Of a DNA stretch of 64,000 bases, positions 24,957 to 33,682 are shown one piece after another (within the stretch, counting starts at the first letter, position 1; every line of letters begins with the position of its first letter). The DNA lies in assembly GCF_012927185.1 (NCBI RefSeq), contig NZ_JABBGB010000001.1, positions 1,302,001 to 1,366,000 on the forward strand. The letters are read 5' to 3'. The notes beneath the pieces are model-generated. The model searched no databases. It had not been told where the DNA came from and saw only the letters and a program-made list of their open reading frames with translations. A program made the translations under genes and the position numbers. This DNA is from Pseudoflavitalea sp. G-6-1-2. GTDB taxonomy: Bacteria; Bacteroidota; Bacteroidia; Chitinophagales; Chitinophagaceae.

Positions 24957-26345
24957 ATGAAAAAGAATATCATCATATATAGCCTGGCTGCGCTTTCACT
25001 TACAATGTTGGCAGCCTGCGAAAAAACACTGAACGTAAATCCGATCAACGATGCGGAAGAAGAGCTCGCGGTGCGCACCAGTGAAGATGTAGAGGCCATC
25101 CTGATCGGAGCTTACTCTGACTTGGGAGATGCCGATGTGTATGGCGGAAGCCTGTTTGTTGCAGGAGAATTGCTGGCGGGAAACAGAGAGACCGACTGGA
25201 CCGGCACCTTTGAAACTTACACAGACATATACAACAAGGATATCAAAACAGTCAATAATGAGGTTACCAATATATGGGGTAACAGTTATCGCGTCGTCAG
25301 TGATGTAAATATTGTACTCGCAAATATTAATCTTGTAGCGCCCCTGAAAAAAGCTAAGGTGGAAGGAGAGGCCAAATTCATTCGCGCTTGTTTGTATTTT
25401 GATCTCGTGAGGTTGTTCGGCAAAGCATGGCAGGATGGTGATCCTACCAAAAACGACGGAGTACCGCTTGTATTGAAGCCATACAAAACACCGCTGGATG
25501 ATGAAGATCTCCCTTCACGCGCGCCTGTTTCCGCAGTGTATGAGCAGGTGATCAAGGATCTTACTGATGCAGAGAATCTTCTGGAAGTGCCTGGTGAGGG
25601 CGATTACTTTGCCAACAAAATAGCTGCTCAGGCCATGCTGGCGAGAGTTTATCTGCAAAAGGGAGATTATACCAATGCTGCTGCTGCTGCCAACAGGGCT
25701 ATCGAAACAAATGATGCAGAAGGACCATTTAAACTGATGTCAACGTATGCTGCAGCTTTTCCTATCAATGATAACAGGGCTGCGATTATTGGCAATACTG
25801 CGGAAGATATATTTGCCATTCAGGTATCGAATACTGATGGAGTGAATGACTTTTTCACCTATTTATCTTTCAGAGGCAGAGGGGATCTCAATATGACTCA
25901 GTTATTCATGGATCAGTTTGAAGCCAACGATGATCGCGCAAAGAGTTATGATAAAGAACGCACCAATGTATTCTATACGCTGAAGTTCAACAATCCATTT
26001 GCCAGTGTTCATATCATAAGGTTAGCCGAAGTCTATCTTACAAGGGCAGAGGCCAATTTCAGAAAGGGGCAAAGTTTAGGGGCAGATCCTGTAGATGATA
26101 TCAATCTTATCAGGGAGCGCGCTAAACTTGATCCACTGGATGCTGCTGATCTTACACTTGATAAAATTTTGCGCGAACGGAAACTGGAACTGGCATTTGA
26201 AGGTTTCACACTGCCGGATATTAAGAGAACCATGGGAACAACCGGTTCCTTTGCATGGAATGCCAATGAACTGGTACTTCCCATCCCCGACAGAGAAAGA
26301 AGGGTGAACAAGAACCTCAGCCAGAACCCTGGCTACGGCAACTAA
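24957..26345 (+). CDS. SusD/RagB family nutrient-binding lipoprotein
   Basis: 462 residues. The signal peptide ends in L-A-A-C (C21), so the mature protein is lipid-anchored at the cell surface. The TPR-like helical fold of SusD is seen in A-Q-A-M-L-A-R-V-Y-L-Q-K-G-D-Y and I-R-L-A-E-V-Y-L-T-R-A-E-A, and the C-terminal L-R-E-R-K-L-E-L-A-F-E-G plus D-R-E-R-R-V-N-K-N-L-S-Q-N-P-G-Y are hallmark SusD endings. It forms the lid of the SusC barrel. It starts 20 nt after susC and is followed by a strong terminator, so the operon is just this pair. Confidence 0.96.
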   Translation: MKKNIIIYSLAALSLTMLAACEKTLNVNPINDAEEELAVRTSEDVEAILIGAYSDLGDADVYGGSLFVAGELLAGNRETDWTGTFETYTDIYNKDIKTVNNEVTNIWGNSYRVVSDVNIVLANINLVAPLKKAKVEGEAKFIRACLYFDLVRLFGKAWQDGDPTKNDGVPLVLKPYKTPLDDEDLPSRAPVSAVYEQVIKDLTDAENLLEVPGEGDYFANKIAAQAMLARVYLQKGDYTNAAAAANRAIETNDAEGPFKLMSTYAAAFPINDNRAAIIGNTAEDIFAIQVSNTDGVNDFFTYLSFRGRGDLNMTQLFMDQFEANDDRAKSYDKERTNVFYTLKFNNPFASVHIIRLAEVYLTRAEANFRKGQSLGADPVDDINLIRERAKLDPLDAADLTLDKILRERKLELAFEGFTLPDIKRTMGTTGSFAWNANELVLPIPDRERRVNKNLSQNPGYGN

Positions 26346-26365
26346 TACTCTCTCAGACAATAAAC

Positions 26366-26398
26366 AAAAAGCGTGTACCAGCCGGTACACGCTTTTTG
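26366..26398 (+). terminator. Terminator of the susCD operon
   Basis: 14-bp stem (26366-26379 with 26384-26397) around a 4-nt loop, then TTTG. It begins 21 nt after the susD stop. Confidence 0.85.
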
Positions 26399-26528
26399 TT
26401 TGCCTTTGCACAGTTACTTTCCCAACCTGCACAGTTACTAATACGGTGTTGTAAGGCTATTGCCGGTACTATAACTTTACTTCCGTACATATACTTTGTA
26501 CAGGGCTGGTTCATTGTATATAATACGA

Positions 26529-26560
26529 CCGGGCGACCTTATGGTCGCCCGGCTTTTTTA
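26529..26560 (+). terminator. Second strong terminator, plus-strand T-tract, beside RNase E/G
   Basis: 10-bp G/C-rich stem (26529-26538 with 26543-26552) around TTAT, followed on the plus strand by CTTTTTTATTTTAT. The susCD transcript already ends at 26398, so this may end a short RNA from the 26.4-26.5 kb gap. It could also serve the minus-strand RNase gene, but its minus-side T-tract is poor. Confidence 0.65.
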
Positions 26561-26565
26561 TTTTA

Positions 26566-28119
26566 TCAGAGTTTGATCTCTTCGTCGTGTTTATCGAAAA
26601 AGTGGAATTCTGTGAGATGATAGTTGGAGTTTTCTCTCACTTTTACTTTGCGGCCGTATTTGAAACGCCATTTCCACTGGCGCGAACTGAACCATCTTCC
26701 CTTTGTAAGGTAGGCGTACATGATAGGATGCACAGCCAGCATAAGATCTTTGTGCTGATGCGTAATGAGATAACTTAAATTCTTTTCGATCTCATCTTCC
26801 AGCAATAAGGTGGATGATATTTTTCCGGTTCCGGCGCAGGTAGGACAAACTTCCTGAGTATTGATATTCACTTCAGGTTTCATGCGCTGCCTGGTGATCT
26901 GCATGATGCCGAACTTGGAGATGGGGAGCACGGCGTGCTTGGCCCTGTCGGCTTTCATGAATTCTTCCATGGCATCGAGCAGCTTGCGTTTGTTTTCCGG
27001 CAGTTTCATATCGATGAAATCTACCACAATGATTCCGCCGAGATCGCGGAGACGCAGCTGGCGTGAAATTTCTGCTGCTGCTTCGAGATTGGTCTCCAGT
27101 GCATTCAGCTCCTGGTTATTTCCAACACTCTTGTAGCCGCTGTTCACGTCGATTACATGAAGCGCTTCTGTATGTTCAATGATGAGGTAGGCTCCGCTGG
27201 GGAGATTCACTGTTTTGCCGAAGGCAGCTTTCACCTGTTTGGTGATACCGAACTGATCGAAAATAGGCAATCCGTTATTGTAGAATGATACGATCTCTGC
27301 TTTCTCCGGTGCAATACGCTGGATGTAATTCCGGGTATCGTTGTAGAGATTGCGATCGTTCACTACGATGCGGTTGAAATCTTCGTTCAGCAGGTCGCGC
27401 AGGATGCTGGTGGTCTTCGTCTGTTCGCTCAGGATCTTTGCGGGAGCAACTGCTCCTTTAAGATTGGCCTGAATGGTTTTCCAGGTTTCTACCAGCATGC
27501 TGAGGTCTTCGTGCAGTTCTGCAGTATTCTTTCCTTCGGCAGCGGTACGCACAATCACACCAAAATTCTTTGGCTTGATGGCTTCCACAATCTTTTGAAG
27601 GCGTTTGCGCTCATCGGCGGAATGTATTTTCCGTGATACAGCTACAACGTCGTTGAAGGGAGTGATTACTACAAAACGTCCGGGAAGTGAGATCTCGCAA
27701 CTGAGGCGGGGACCTTTGGCCGCTATGGGCTCTTTGAGGATCTGCACCAGGATGTTGGGCTTTCCGCTGAGCACTTCATTGATCTTGCCGGTTTTGATGA
27801 TCTCCGGTTCTACCTGAAAGGTTCCGAAATCAAAGCCGTCGGCCGAATTGTCGTTGATGCCTTGCTGGGTGAATTTGAGCAATGAACGCGCATACGGACT
27901 CAGGTCTGTATAATGCAGAAATGCATCTTTCTCAAACCCAACGTCTACGAAGGCTGCATTCAATCCGGGTATCAGTTTCTTAACTTTCCCAAGATAGAGA
28001 TCACCTACAGCAAAACTGCCATCCGCTTTTTCGTGATGAAGTTCTACCAGCTTCTTGTCCTCCAATAGGGCTATTTCAACCCCCTGGGGAGCAGCATTAA
28101 TAATTAATTCCTTATTCAA
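26566..28119 (-). CDS. rng: Ribonuclease E/G family endoribonuclease
   Basis: 517 residues, close to RNase G length and without the long scaffold tail of RNase E. It processes rRNA precursors and cuts mRNA endonucleolytically at single-stranded sites. Seen: an S1 RNA-binding domain at about 38-130 (V-G-D-L-Y-L-G-K-V-K-K-L-I-P-G), the catalytic metal-binding aspartates in H-V-I-D-V-N-S-G and G-G-I-I-V-V-D-F-I-D-M, and the zinc-link motif C-P-T-C-A-G. The last 70 residues form the small domain. The RNase gene, COX24-like, TPR and HU genes run in the same order and strand, a common Bacteroidota neighbourhood. Confidence 0.95.
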   Translation of the reverse strand: MNKELIINAAPQGVEIALLEDKKLVELHHEKADGSFAVGDLYLGKVKKLIPGLNAAFVDVGFEKDAFLHYTDLSPYARSLLKFTQQGINDNSADGFDFGTFQVEPEIIKTGKINEVLSGKPNILVQILKEPIAAKGPRLSCEISLPGRFVVITPFNDVVAVSRKIHSADERKRLQKIVEAIKPKNFGVIVRTAAEGKNTAELHEDLSMLVETWKTIQANLKGAVAPAKILSEQTKTTSILRDLLNEDFNRIVVNDRNLYNDTRNYIQRIAPEKAEIVSFYNNGLPIFDQFGITKQVKAAFGKTVNLPSGAYLIIEHTEALHVIDVNSGYKSVGNNQELNALETNLEAAAEISRQLRLRDLGGIIVVDFIDMKLPENKRKLLDAMEEFMKADRAKHAVLPISKFGIMQITRQRMKPEVNINTQEVCPTCAGTGKISSTLLLEDEIEKNLSYLITHQHKDLMLAVHPIMYAYLTKGRWFSSRQWKWRFKYGRKVKVRENSNYHLTEFHFFDKHDEEIKL

Positions 28120-28254
28120 GCGTAACTACTTTTACCGTCTTACCAATCACCACTACAAGGAAGGTTGCTGAAGCGGTATTAGTTGTCAGAAATCAGATAG
28201 GGCGGGAATTGATTAATTGACAAATAATGAGTTCAGCTAAAAGGAAGAAGGAAT

Positions 28255-28274
28255 GGGCCGGTGATCGCCGGCCC
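28255..28274 (-). terminator. Hairpin after the COX24-like gene
   Basis: GGGCCGG/CCGGCCC stem (28255-28261 with 28268-28274) around 6 nt, followed on the minus strand by a pyrimidine-rich ATTCCTTCTTCCTTTT. Likely terminator of the HU-TPR-COX24 run. Confidence 0.6.
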
Positions 28275-28294
28275 TGTGCAAAAAGAAAAAACTC

Positions 28295-28390
28295 TTAGCG
28301 ATTTTTCTTCTTATGACGGTTCTTTCTCAGTCTTTTCTTACGCTTATGCGTAGCGATCTTATGACGTTTTCTCTTTTTTCCACAAGGCAT
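28295..28390 (-). CDS. AURKAIP1/COX24 (mS38-like) domain small basic protein
   Basis: A 31-residue protein, too short for ordinary gene finders. It begins M-P-C-G-K-K-R-K-R-H-K-I-A-T-H-K and is almost entirely Lys, Arg and His. This is the bacterial form of the AURKAIP1/COX24 C-terminal domain. In mitochondria this domain belongs to small-subunit ribosomal protein mS38, so I infer a ribosomal or rRNA-binding role. It sits 41 nt downstream of the TPR gene on the same strand and is followed by a hairpin. Sequences of almost this form are widespread in Bacteroidota. Confidence 0.88.
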   Translation of the reverse strand: MPCGKKRKRHKIATHKRKKRLRKNRHKKKNR

Positions 28391-28431
28391 ATAACACCAA
28401 TGAATTAAAGTTAATAAATGATTTTTACTAT

Positions 28432-29280
28432 TTATTGTTTCAGCGCTTTGATACGCTTGTCAATATCTGCTATGATCTCAGGGCTGCTGAGTTTTTTCTT
28501 TGCGGCTTCGTACCACCTGATGGCATTGGCTTTATCGCCCTTGCCTTCGTAGATATCAGCCAGCATCAGTACTGCTTCGAGGTTTTCTGGTTCTTTGGTT
28601 GCTACGATGGTAAGCCTTTCAATGGCTTTATCCACCTGACCGGAAACCACACCACCCATTCCGAGCATGAACTGTGCGTACATATTGTTGGGATCCCGCT
28701 CCGCAACTTCACGGATTTTCATAATTCCTTCCATCGGGTTGCCTCCTACATTCGCAAAAAGGTAGCAGCTTCCCAGACCAACTTTCAACGAATCGTTGTT
28801 GGGATCCAACAGTAATGCTTTGTCAAACAACTCTTTAGCCTGTACGGCCATCCAATCTCTCAGGGATGGGTCAGGCTGACGGCGAACCCCGTCCAAAAAG
28901 AATTGGGCAGCAAAGGTGAGGTTTTTTTGAGAATTTTCCAATTTAGCTGCTTCAGACGTATAATACGCGAAAGGAAGAAGGGCATGAGCCGAGTCTCTCC
29001 AGAAGTTTGCCAGCTGGCGAAAAACCTTTATCTGCTGCTCCTTTACATCTCCACGAACAACAGAAGCTTCCAGCCGGGCAATGTATTCCTGCTGGGATAC
29101 AGTAAGTTTTTGTTTGGATGCGGAAAGAATGGAATGAATGTCGATCGCAGTAGTAGAATCCTGCTTTGAAGCCACGACAGGCGTTCCAGCCTTTTTAGGA
29201 GGAACTGTTCTGCCAAAAAAATAAATGAGGCAGAGGAGGGCCACTCCGCCACCTACAACGATGAGCTGCTGCTTTTTCAC
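28432..29280 (-). CDS. Membrane-anchored TPR protein
   Basis: 282 residues with one N-terminal transmembrane helix (about 6-23) and the rest on the outer face of the inner membrane. It carries at least three TPR-like units (A-K-E-L-F-D-K-A-L-L-L-D-P-N-N; G-I-M-K-I-R-E-V-A-E-R-D-P-N-N; A-I-E-R-L-T-I-V-A-T-K-E-P-E-N) between about 150 and 275. TPRs bind partner proteins; the partner is unknown. It lies 25 nt downstream of the HU gene and 41 nt before the COX24-like gene, so it is probably cotranscribed with HU. The same neighbour order occurs across the phylum. Confidence 0.85.
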   Translation of the reverse strand: MKKQQLIVVGGGVALLCLIYFFGRTVPPKKAGTPVVASKQDSTTAIDIHSILSASKQKLTVSQQEYIARLEASVVRGDVKEQQIKVFRQLANFWRDSAHALLPFAYYTSEAAKLENSQKNLTFAAQFFLDGVRRQPDPSLRDWMAVQAKELFDKALLLDPNNDSLKVGLGSCYLFANVGGNPMEGIMKIREVAERDPNNMYAQFMLGMGGVVSGQVDKAIERLTIVATKEPENLEAVLMLADIYEGKGDKANAIRWYEAAKKKLSSPEIIADIDKRIKALKQ

Positions 29281-29305
29281 GTCTGTGACATTTTAGGCAG
29301 CAAAT

Positions 29306-29626
29306 TTACATCTCATCGTCGGGGTTTGGTTGATCTTCTTTAACTGATTGTAACTTTTTAACTTCTGCAACAAATTCTTTTGCAGGTTTAAAAGCAGGAA
29401 TGTAATGTTCAGGGATGTGCACCGCGATGTTCTTCTTAATGTTGCGACCAATTTTGGCTGCTCTTTTCTTTGTGATGAAGCTCCCAAAACCGCGGATGTA
29501 GATGTTTTCCCCTGCGGACAAGGTGTCTTTCACTTCCTTGAACATGGTTTCCAGCGTAACCAGTACATCAACCTTGGGAATACCTGTTTTTTCAGATATT
29601 TGGTTAACGAGGTCTGCCTTTCTCAT
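29306..29626 (-). CDS. HU/IHF family DNA-binding protein
   Basis: 106 residues, slightly longer than E. coli HU (90). Bends and packs DNA as a dimer. Seen: helices K-A-D-L-V-N-Q-I-S-E-K-T-G, the motif G-E-N-I-Y-I-R-G-F-G-S-F-I-T-K-K-R-A-A-K-I-G-R-N (beta-arm base), and I-P-A-F-K-P-A-K-E-F in the C-terminal part, where HU has the DNA-contacting F-x-P-G/A-K-x-L. A short acidic tail (E-D-Q-P-N-P-D-D-E) is added. It is divergent from mutY, with a promoter in the gap. Confidence 0.95.
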   Translation of the reverse strand: MRKADLVNQISEKTGIPKVDVLVTLETMFKEVKDTLSAGENIYIRGFGSFITKKRAAKIGRNIKKNIAVHIPEHYIPAFKPAKEFVAEVKKLQSVKEDQPNPDDEM

Positions 29627-29711
29627 GTCGTTTGATTTTTAAACAGTTTAAAAATTTTTTATAGGCTACTGACTGCGCTTAGGGCAATCCGCACTAAATC
29701 AATTCTTTACC

Positions 29712-29741
29712 CAAATTAAATGTTAATTCGCACATTTGCAA
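29712..29741 (-). promoter_or_regulatory. Candidate promoter for HU
   Basis: On the minus strand: TTG (29741-29739), 20-nt spacer, TAATTTG (29718-29712), close to the Bacteroidota consensus with one T short. It gives a leader of about 80 nt before the HU start. Confidence 0.35.
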
Positions 29742-29927
29742 GAAAAGTCTAAATTATTGATTATGAATTTTCAACATCCCAAACACTAAAAAGTTTACGG
29801 ATACACTCATTTTCAATAAGTTATTTATCATAACTTGTGCATCTGCAAGGGTTTCCGCTTAGTATCAGAAAGTTCAAAACGGGAATCTCCGGCAGCTAAA
29901 AACCACAAAAAAGAAAACCATTTTCGG

Positions 29928-30998
29928 ATGAAAGCAGATTTTACCCGGAAATTATTGCAATGGAATAAAGAAAGCAATACGCGATCTATGCCGTGGAAAG
30001 GTGAGCGCGATCCCTATAAGATCTGGCTCAGCGAAATCATTCTGCAGCAAACCCGCGTTGAGCAAGGGCTGGCCTATTACCATAAATTCATAGAAAATTT
30101 TCCCACTGTTCACGATCTTGCCAATGCCCCCGAACAGGAGGTGTTCAAATGCTGGGAAGGTCTTGGCTATTACTCTCGCTGCAAAAATCTCATCGCCTCC
30201 GCCAAAAAAATCTCGCAGGAGCTGAAAGGTGTATTTCCTTCCACATACGATACCATCAAAGAGCTGAAAGGAATCGGCCCATATACCGCAGCTGCCATTT
30301 CATCTTTTGCCTTCAATGAAAACAGAGCCGTGGTCGATGGCAATGTGCAGCGCGTAATTTCACGTTACTTCGGCATCTCTACTCCCATCGATACAACAGC
30401 AGGGAAAAAATTGTACCAGGAATTGGCGCAGGCATTGATCGATCCGTCGCAACCCGCCATTTACAATCAGGCCATCATGGATTTCGGCGCCGTGATCTGC
30501 AAACCTCAGTTACCCTTATGCGCAACCTGCATTCAGAACCCCGAATGCGAAGCATATAAGCATAACCTGGTTAAGCAACTGCCCGTGAAAGAAAAAACGC
30601 TGGTGAAAAGTACGAGGTGGTTGTATTATTTTATTATCGTATCCGAAGGTTGCATGTACATCAGGCAAAGAACCGGCAGGGATATCTGGGAAAACCTCCA
30701 CGAATTTGTGCTGCTGGAGGCTGAAGGCCCCATCGATACAGCATTTCAGGATCTTCCCTTTCTGAAAGATCTGCTTCATGATAACCCGTTCACGGTTCAG
30801 CATATCAGTAAGATGTACAAGCAGCAACTCACCCATCAAACCATTAATGGACAGTTTATTACTGTTCATGCATCGAAACCCCTGCCCGACAATTCGGGTT
30901 ACTTCTCCGTAGCACAGGCTCAATTAGCGGCCTATCCTTTTCCGAAATTCATCAATATGTACCTGCAGGAAACATCCTCCCCGGCACGATTATTTTAG
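29928..30998 (+). CDS. mutY: A/G-specific adenine DNA glycosylase
   Basis: 356 residues. It removes adenine mispaired with 8-oxoguanine, preventing G-to-T mutation. Seen: catalytic E36 in S-E-I-I-L-Q-Q-T-R-V, the helix-hairpin-helix G-I-G-P-Y-T-A at 116-122, catalytic D137 in A-V-V-D-G-N-V-Q-R-V, and the iron-sulfur ligands C191, C198, C201, C207. The C-terminal NUDIX-like 8-oxoG recognition domain follows. The frame is open to 29835, but ATG 29928 gives the family start. mutY-ssb-gldE-gldD is the typical Bacteroidota order. Confidence 0.97.
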   Translation: MKADFTRKLLQWNKESNTRSMPWKGERDPYKIWLSEIILQQTRVEQGLAYYHKFIENFPTVHDLANAPEQEVFKCWEGLGYYSRCKNLIASAKKISQELKGVFPSTYDTIKELKGIGPYTAAAISSFAFNENRAVVDGNVQRVISRYFGISTPIDTTAGKKLYQELAQALIDPSQPAIYNQAIMDFGAVICKPQLPLCATCIQNPECEAYKHNLVKQLPVKEKTLVKSTRWLYYFIIVSEGCMYIRQRTGRDIWENLHEFVLLEAEGPIDTAFQDLPFLKDLLHDNPFTVQHISKMYKQQLTHQTINGQFITVHASKPLPDNSGYFSVAQAQLAAYPFPKFINMYLQETSSPARLF

Positions 30999-31135
30999 CA
31001 GCAGAAAAACAATCTAACCCGCATCCATGTTAACCCGTAGAGCGGCCAAATAATTGTGATAATATCTCTGAAAAAAATTAACTTTAAAAGCAATTAAAAA
31101 CCGACAGGCGATTATTAACACTCAAACTTACTATT

Positions 31136-31585
31136 ATGCGCGGTGTAAACAGGGTAATGCTAATAGGAAATTTAGGACGGGACCCGGATGTACAGTACCT
31201 GGAAGGTAATATCGCAGTAGCCAAATTCCCGCTTGCCACAACCGAAACATTCAAAGACAGGGCAGGTAAGCTTATCTCCCAAACAGAATGGCATACGGTG
31301 GTACTATGGCGCGGATTAGCAGAACTGGCACAGAAATACCTGCATAAAGGAAGCCTGGTGTATATCGAAGGCCGCCTGCGCACACGTAGTTGGGAAGATA
31401 AAGAAGGTAACAAGAAATTTGCCACAGAAGTGGTGGGAGACAACCTTATCATGCTCGACAAACGCTCTGACAGCAACGCACAGAGCCCGCATACACCTCC
31501 CCATGGCGACAGCGCTGAAGGTTTCGGTAATCACGATGTTCCCCCACCACCCATGCAGGAGCCATCGCAGGACCTGCCCTTCTGA
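31136..31585 (+). CDS. ssb: Single-stranded DNA-binding protein
   Basis: 149 residues. The N-terminal OB-fold (about 1-108) contains N-R-V-M-L-I-G-N-L-G-R-D-P and W-H-T-V-V-L-W, followed by a short disordered linker. It ends in the acidic tip D-L-P-F, the partner-docking tail (E. coli ends in D-D-I-P-F). It coats single-stranded DNA during replication and repair. It lies between mutY and gldE in the conserved order. A near-consensus TAACTTTA at 31079-31086 may be its -7 box. Confidence 0.96.
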   Translation: MRGVNRVMLIGNLGRDPDVQYLEGNIAVAKFPLATTETFKDRAGKLISQTEWHTVVLWRGLAELAQKYLHKGSLVYIEGRLRTRSWEDKEGNKKFATEVVGDNLIMLDKRSDSNAQSPHTPPHGDSAEGFGNHDVPPPPMQEPSQDLPF

Positions 31586-31686
31586 TCCCCTTTTCCGATA
31601 CAAGTAATATCTTTACGTCCACAACAAGGCCACTATCAACGCCGTTGTTCTGTGGTGCACGCTATTGATCATTCAAACCCTTTGAT

Positions 31687-33036
31687 TTGGATAACCTATC
31701 GACGCTGCTTTTTTCCGGATTCGCGTTCAAGCCCATCATGCTGGCAGTGAGCGCTCAATCCACAACAATACAGGGAGTAGTTATCTTGCTGCTGCTGGTA
31801 CTGAGCTTTCTGGTATCGGGAGCAAAACTGGCATTCTTTTCACTCACTTACCGTGATGTGAATATGCTTAAAACCAAGCAGGATGCAGGCTGGAAGCGTA
31901 TCGCAACCCTGCTCGAAGATCCCCGCAATCTGCAGGCATCTCTCACGGTTGCCAACGCACTCATCAATATCGCTATTATCATCCTCTGCAATTACCTCAT
32001 CGATGAGATACTTGTTTTTGAACATGCCGAACTAACCTTCTGGCCTGTTTTCTTTCGCTATCTGGTGAAAGTGGTGGTGATCGCTTCGCTCATCATCCTC
32101 TTCGGAGAAGTGCTTCCCAAGATCAGGGCCACTCAGAATAACCTGCGCTCTGCCTACGAAACTTCCTTTCTGGTAGAAGTGCTCTACTACATTTTCAGAA
32201 GAGTAGGCGGATGGGTAATCAGCCTATCCGACAGTGTTGAGCAGGCCTTCGGCGGAAATACCGCCCGCGCCAACAGCCAGCAGCAACTCGAAAAAGAAAT
32301 CCGTGCAACAGTGCTTGAAGAGAACGAACAAAAGATACTAGCAGGCATCTACTCTTTCGCTGAAATAACCGTTAAGCAGGTAATGCGCACCCGCCTCGAT
32401 GTGAGCGGTGTGGAATACGGAACCAGCTTCGGAGACCTGAAAAAGAAAGTGCAGGAACTTCATTACTCACGCCTTCCCGTTTACAAAGGAAGTCTGGACG
32501 ATATTGTGGGAATGGTGCACACAAAAGATATCATTCCGCATCTCAGAGAGCCTGAAACCTTCGACTGGCATACATTGCTGCGTCAGCCCTATTTTGTGCA
32601 CGAACAGAAGTATATCGAAGACCTGCTCGGAGAATTTCAGAAAAAACATATTCACTTCGCTGTAGTGGTGGATGAATTTGGAGGCACCAGCGGCATCATC
32701 ACCCTCGAAGACGTAATGGAAGAAATTGTAGGAGAGATCAAAGACGAATTCGATGAAGAAGAAAGCAGCAACAAAAAAATAGACGACCATACTTTCCTCT
32801 TCGAAGGAAGCACCATGATACACGACGTTTGCCGCGAAATGGGCCTCAGCGCCGATACCTTCGACAAAGTAAGAGGTGAAAGCGATTCGCTCGCCGGCCT
32901 CGTACTCGAACTCGCCGGTGAGATCCCCAAAGTAAACGACACCATCAATGTGGGAGACTTCGACTTCCTTATTCAGGAAATAGACCGAAACCGTATCAAA
33001 AAAGTGAAAGTAGTGGTGAACCCACACGTAATATGA
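31687..33036 (+). CDS. gldE: Gliding motility-associated protein GldE (DUF21/CBS/CorC family)
   Basis: 449 residues. The start is probably TTG at 31687, giving M-D-N-L-S like other GldE proteins; the alternative ATG is 31738. An N-terminal DUF21 membrane domain (about 25-175; L-V-S-G-A-K-L-A-F-F-S-L-T) is followed by a CBS pair (about 225-345; R-T-R-L-D-V-S-G-V, H-Y-S-R-L-P-V-Y) and a C-terminal CorC_HlyC domain (about 360-445). GldE resembles Mg/Co transport-related hemolysin-C proteins. In Flavobacterium it supports GldD and so gliding and the type IX secretion system. Its stop overlaps the gldD start by 4 nt. Confidence 0.93.
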   Translation: MDNLSTLLFSGFAFKPIMLAVSAQSTTIQGVVILLLLVLSFLVSGAKLAFFSLTYRDVNMLKTKQDAGWKRIATLLEDPRNLQASLTVANALINIAIIILCNYLIDEILVFEHAELTFWPVFFRYLVKVVVIASLIILFGEVLPKIRATQNNLRSAYETSFLVEVLYYIFRRVGGWVISLSDSVEQAFGGNTARANSQQQLEKEIRATVLEENEQKILAGIYSFAEITVKQVMRTRLDVSGVEYGTSFGDLKKKVQELHYSRLPVYKGSLDDIVGMVHTKDIIPHLREPETFDWHTLLRQPYFVHEQKYIEDLLGEFQKKHIHFAVVVDEFGGTSGIITLEDVMEEIVGEIKDEFDEEESSNKKIDDHTFLFEGSTMIHDVCREMGLSADTFDKVRGESDSLAGLVLELAGEIPKVNDTINVGDFDFLIQEIDRNRIKKVKVVVNPHVI

Positions 33037-33614
33037 AACCAGTAGCCCTCCTCAGCCTCATTGCCTTTTTTGTGATCAGCTGTAACAGTGAGTTTACACC
33101 CAAGCGAAAAGGATATTTCAGAATCGATTTTCCCAAACATGAGTACCGTGTTTTTGATCAACCCGGTTATCCCTACACATTCGAATATCCCGTGTATGCC
33201 AGTGTGGTAAAGGATTCTACGTACTTCGAAGCCCAGCCTGAGAATCCATACTGGGTTAACATAGACTTCCCACGGTTCAATGGCCGCATCTATATCAGTT
33301 ACAAACAGATCAGTAAAAACAACTTCACTCAACTGGTGAACGATGCTTATACCATGACCTATAAGCATACTTCCAAAGCCACCGAAATAACGGATTCGGT
33401 TATGCGAACCAATAACAATGTTTCCGGTATTTTCTTTGAAGTAGGAGGCAATGCTGCTACTGCCAAGCAATTCTTTCTGTCCGATTCCACCAAAAACTTT
33501 CTTCGCGGAGCACTCTATTTCGATGCCACACCGAATGAAGATTCACTGTCGGTAGTGAATAATTTTCTGCAGGAAGACATGAAACACCTGATCAACAGCC
33601 TGAAGTGGAAATAA
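33033..33614 (+). CDS. gldD: Gliding motility lipoprotein GldD
   Basis: 193 residues. The signal peptide ends in the lipobox V-I-S-C, followed by K-R-K-G-Y-F-R-I-D-F-P, the hallmark of GldD. The mature part shows W-V-N-I-D-F-P-R-F-N-G-R-I-Y-I-S-Y. GldD is a lipoprotein required for gliding and type IX secretion in Flavobacterium; its exact task is unknown. It is translationally coupled to gldE (ATGA). No other gld or spr gene is in the window, so whether this strain glides cannot be said from here. Confidence 0.94.
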   Translation: MKPVALLSLIAFFVISCNSEFTPKRKGYFRIDFPKHEYRVFDQPGYPYTFEYPVYASVVKDSTYFEAQPENPYWVNIDFPRFNGRIYISYKQISKNNFTQLVNDAYTMTYKHTSKATEITDSVMRTNNNVSGIFFEVGGNAATAKQFFLSDSTKNFLRGALYFDATPNEDSLSVVNNFLQEDMKHLINSLKWK

Positions 33615-33655
33615 AGGGCGTAACCCTTAGACTGCCAGCACAATGCAGAATTCCG

Positions 33656-33663
33656 TAGATTTG
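33656..33663 (+). promoter_or_regulatory. Candidate -7 box for the DUF3109 gene
   Basis: TAGATTTG matches TAnnTTTG, 20 nt before the GTG start at 33683. No clear -33 box. Confidence 0.4.
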
Positions 33664-33682
33664 CGCTATAAAACTCAATAGT

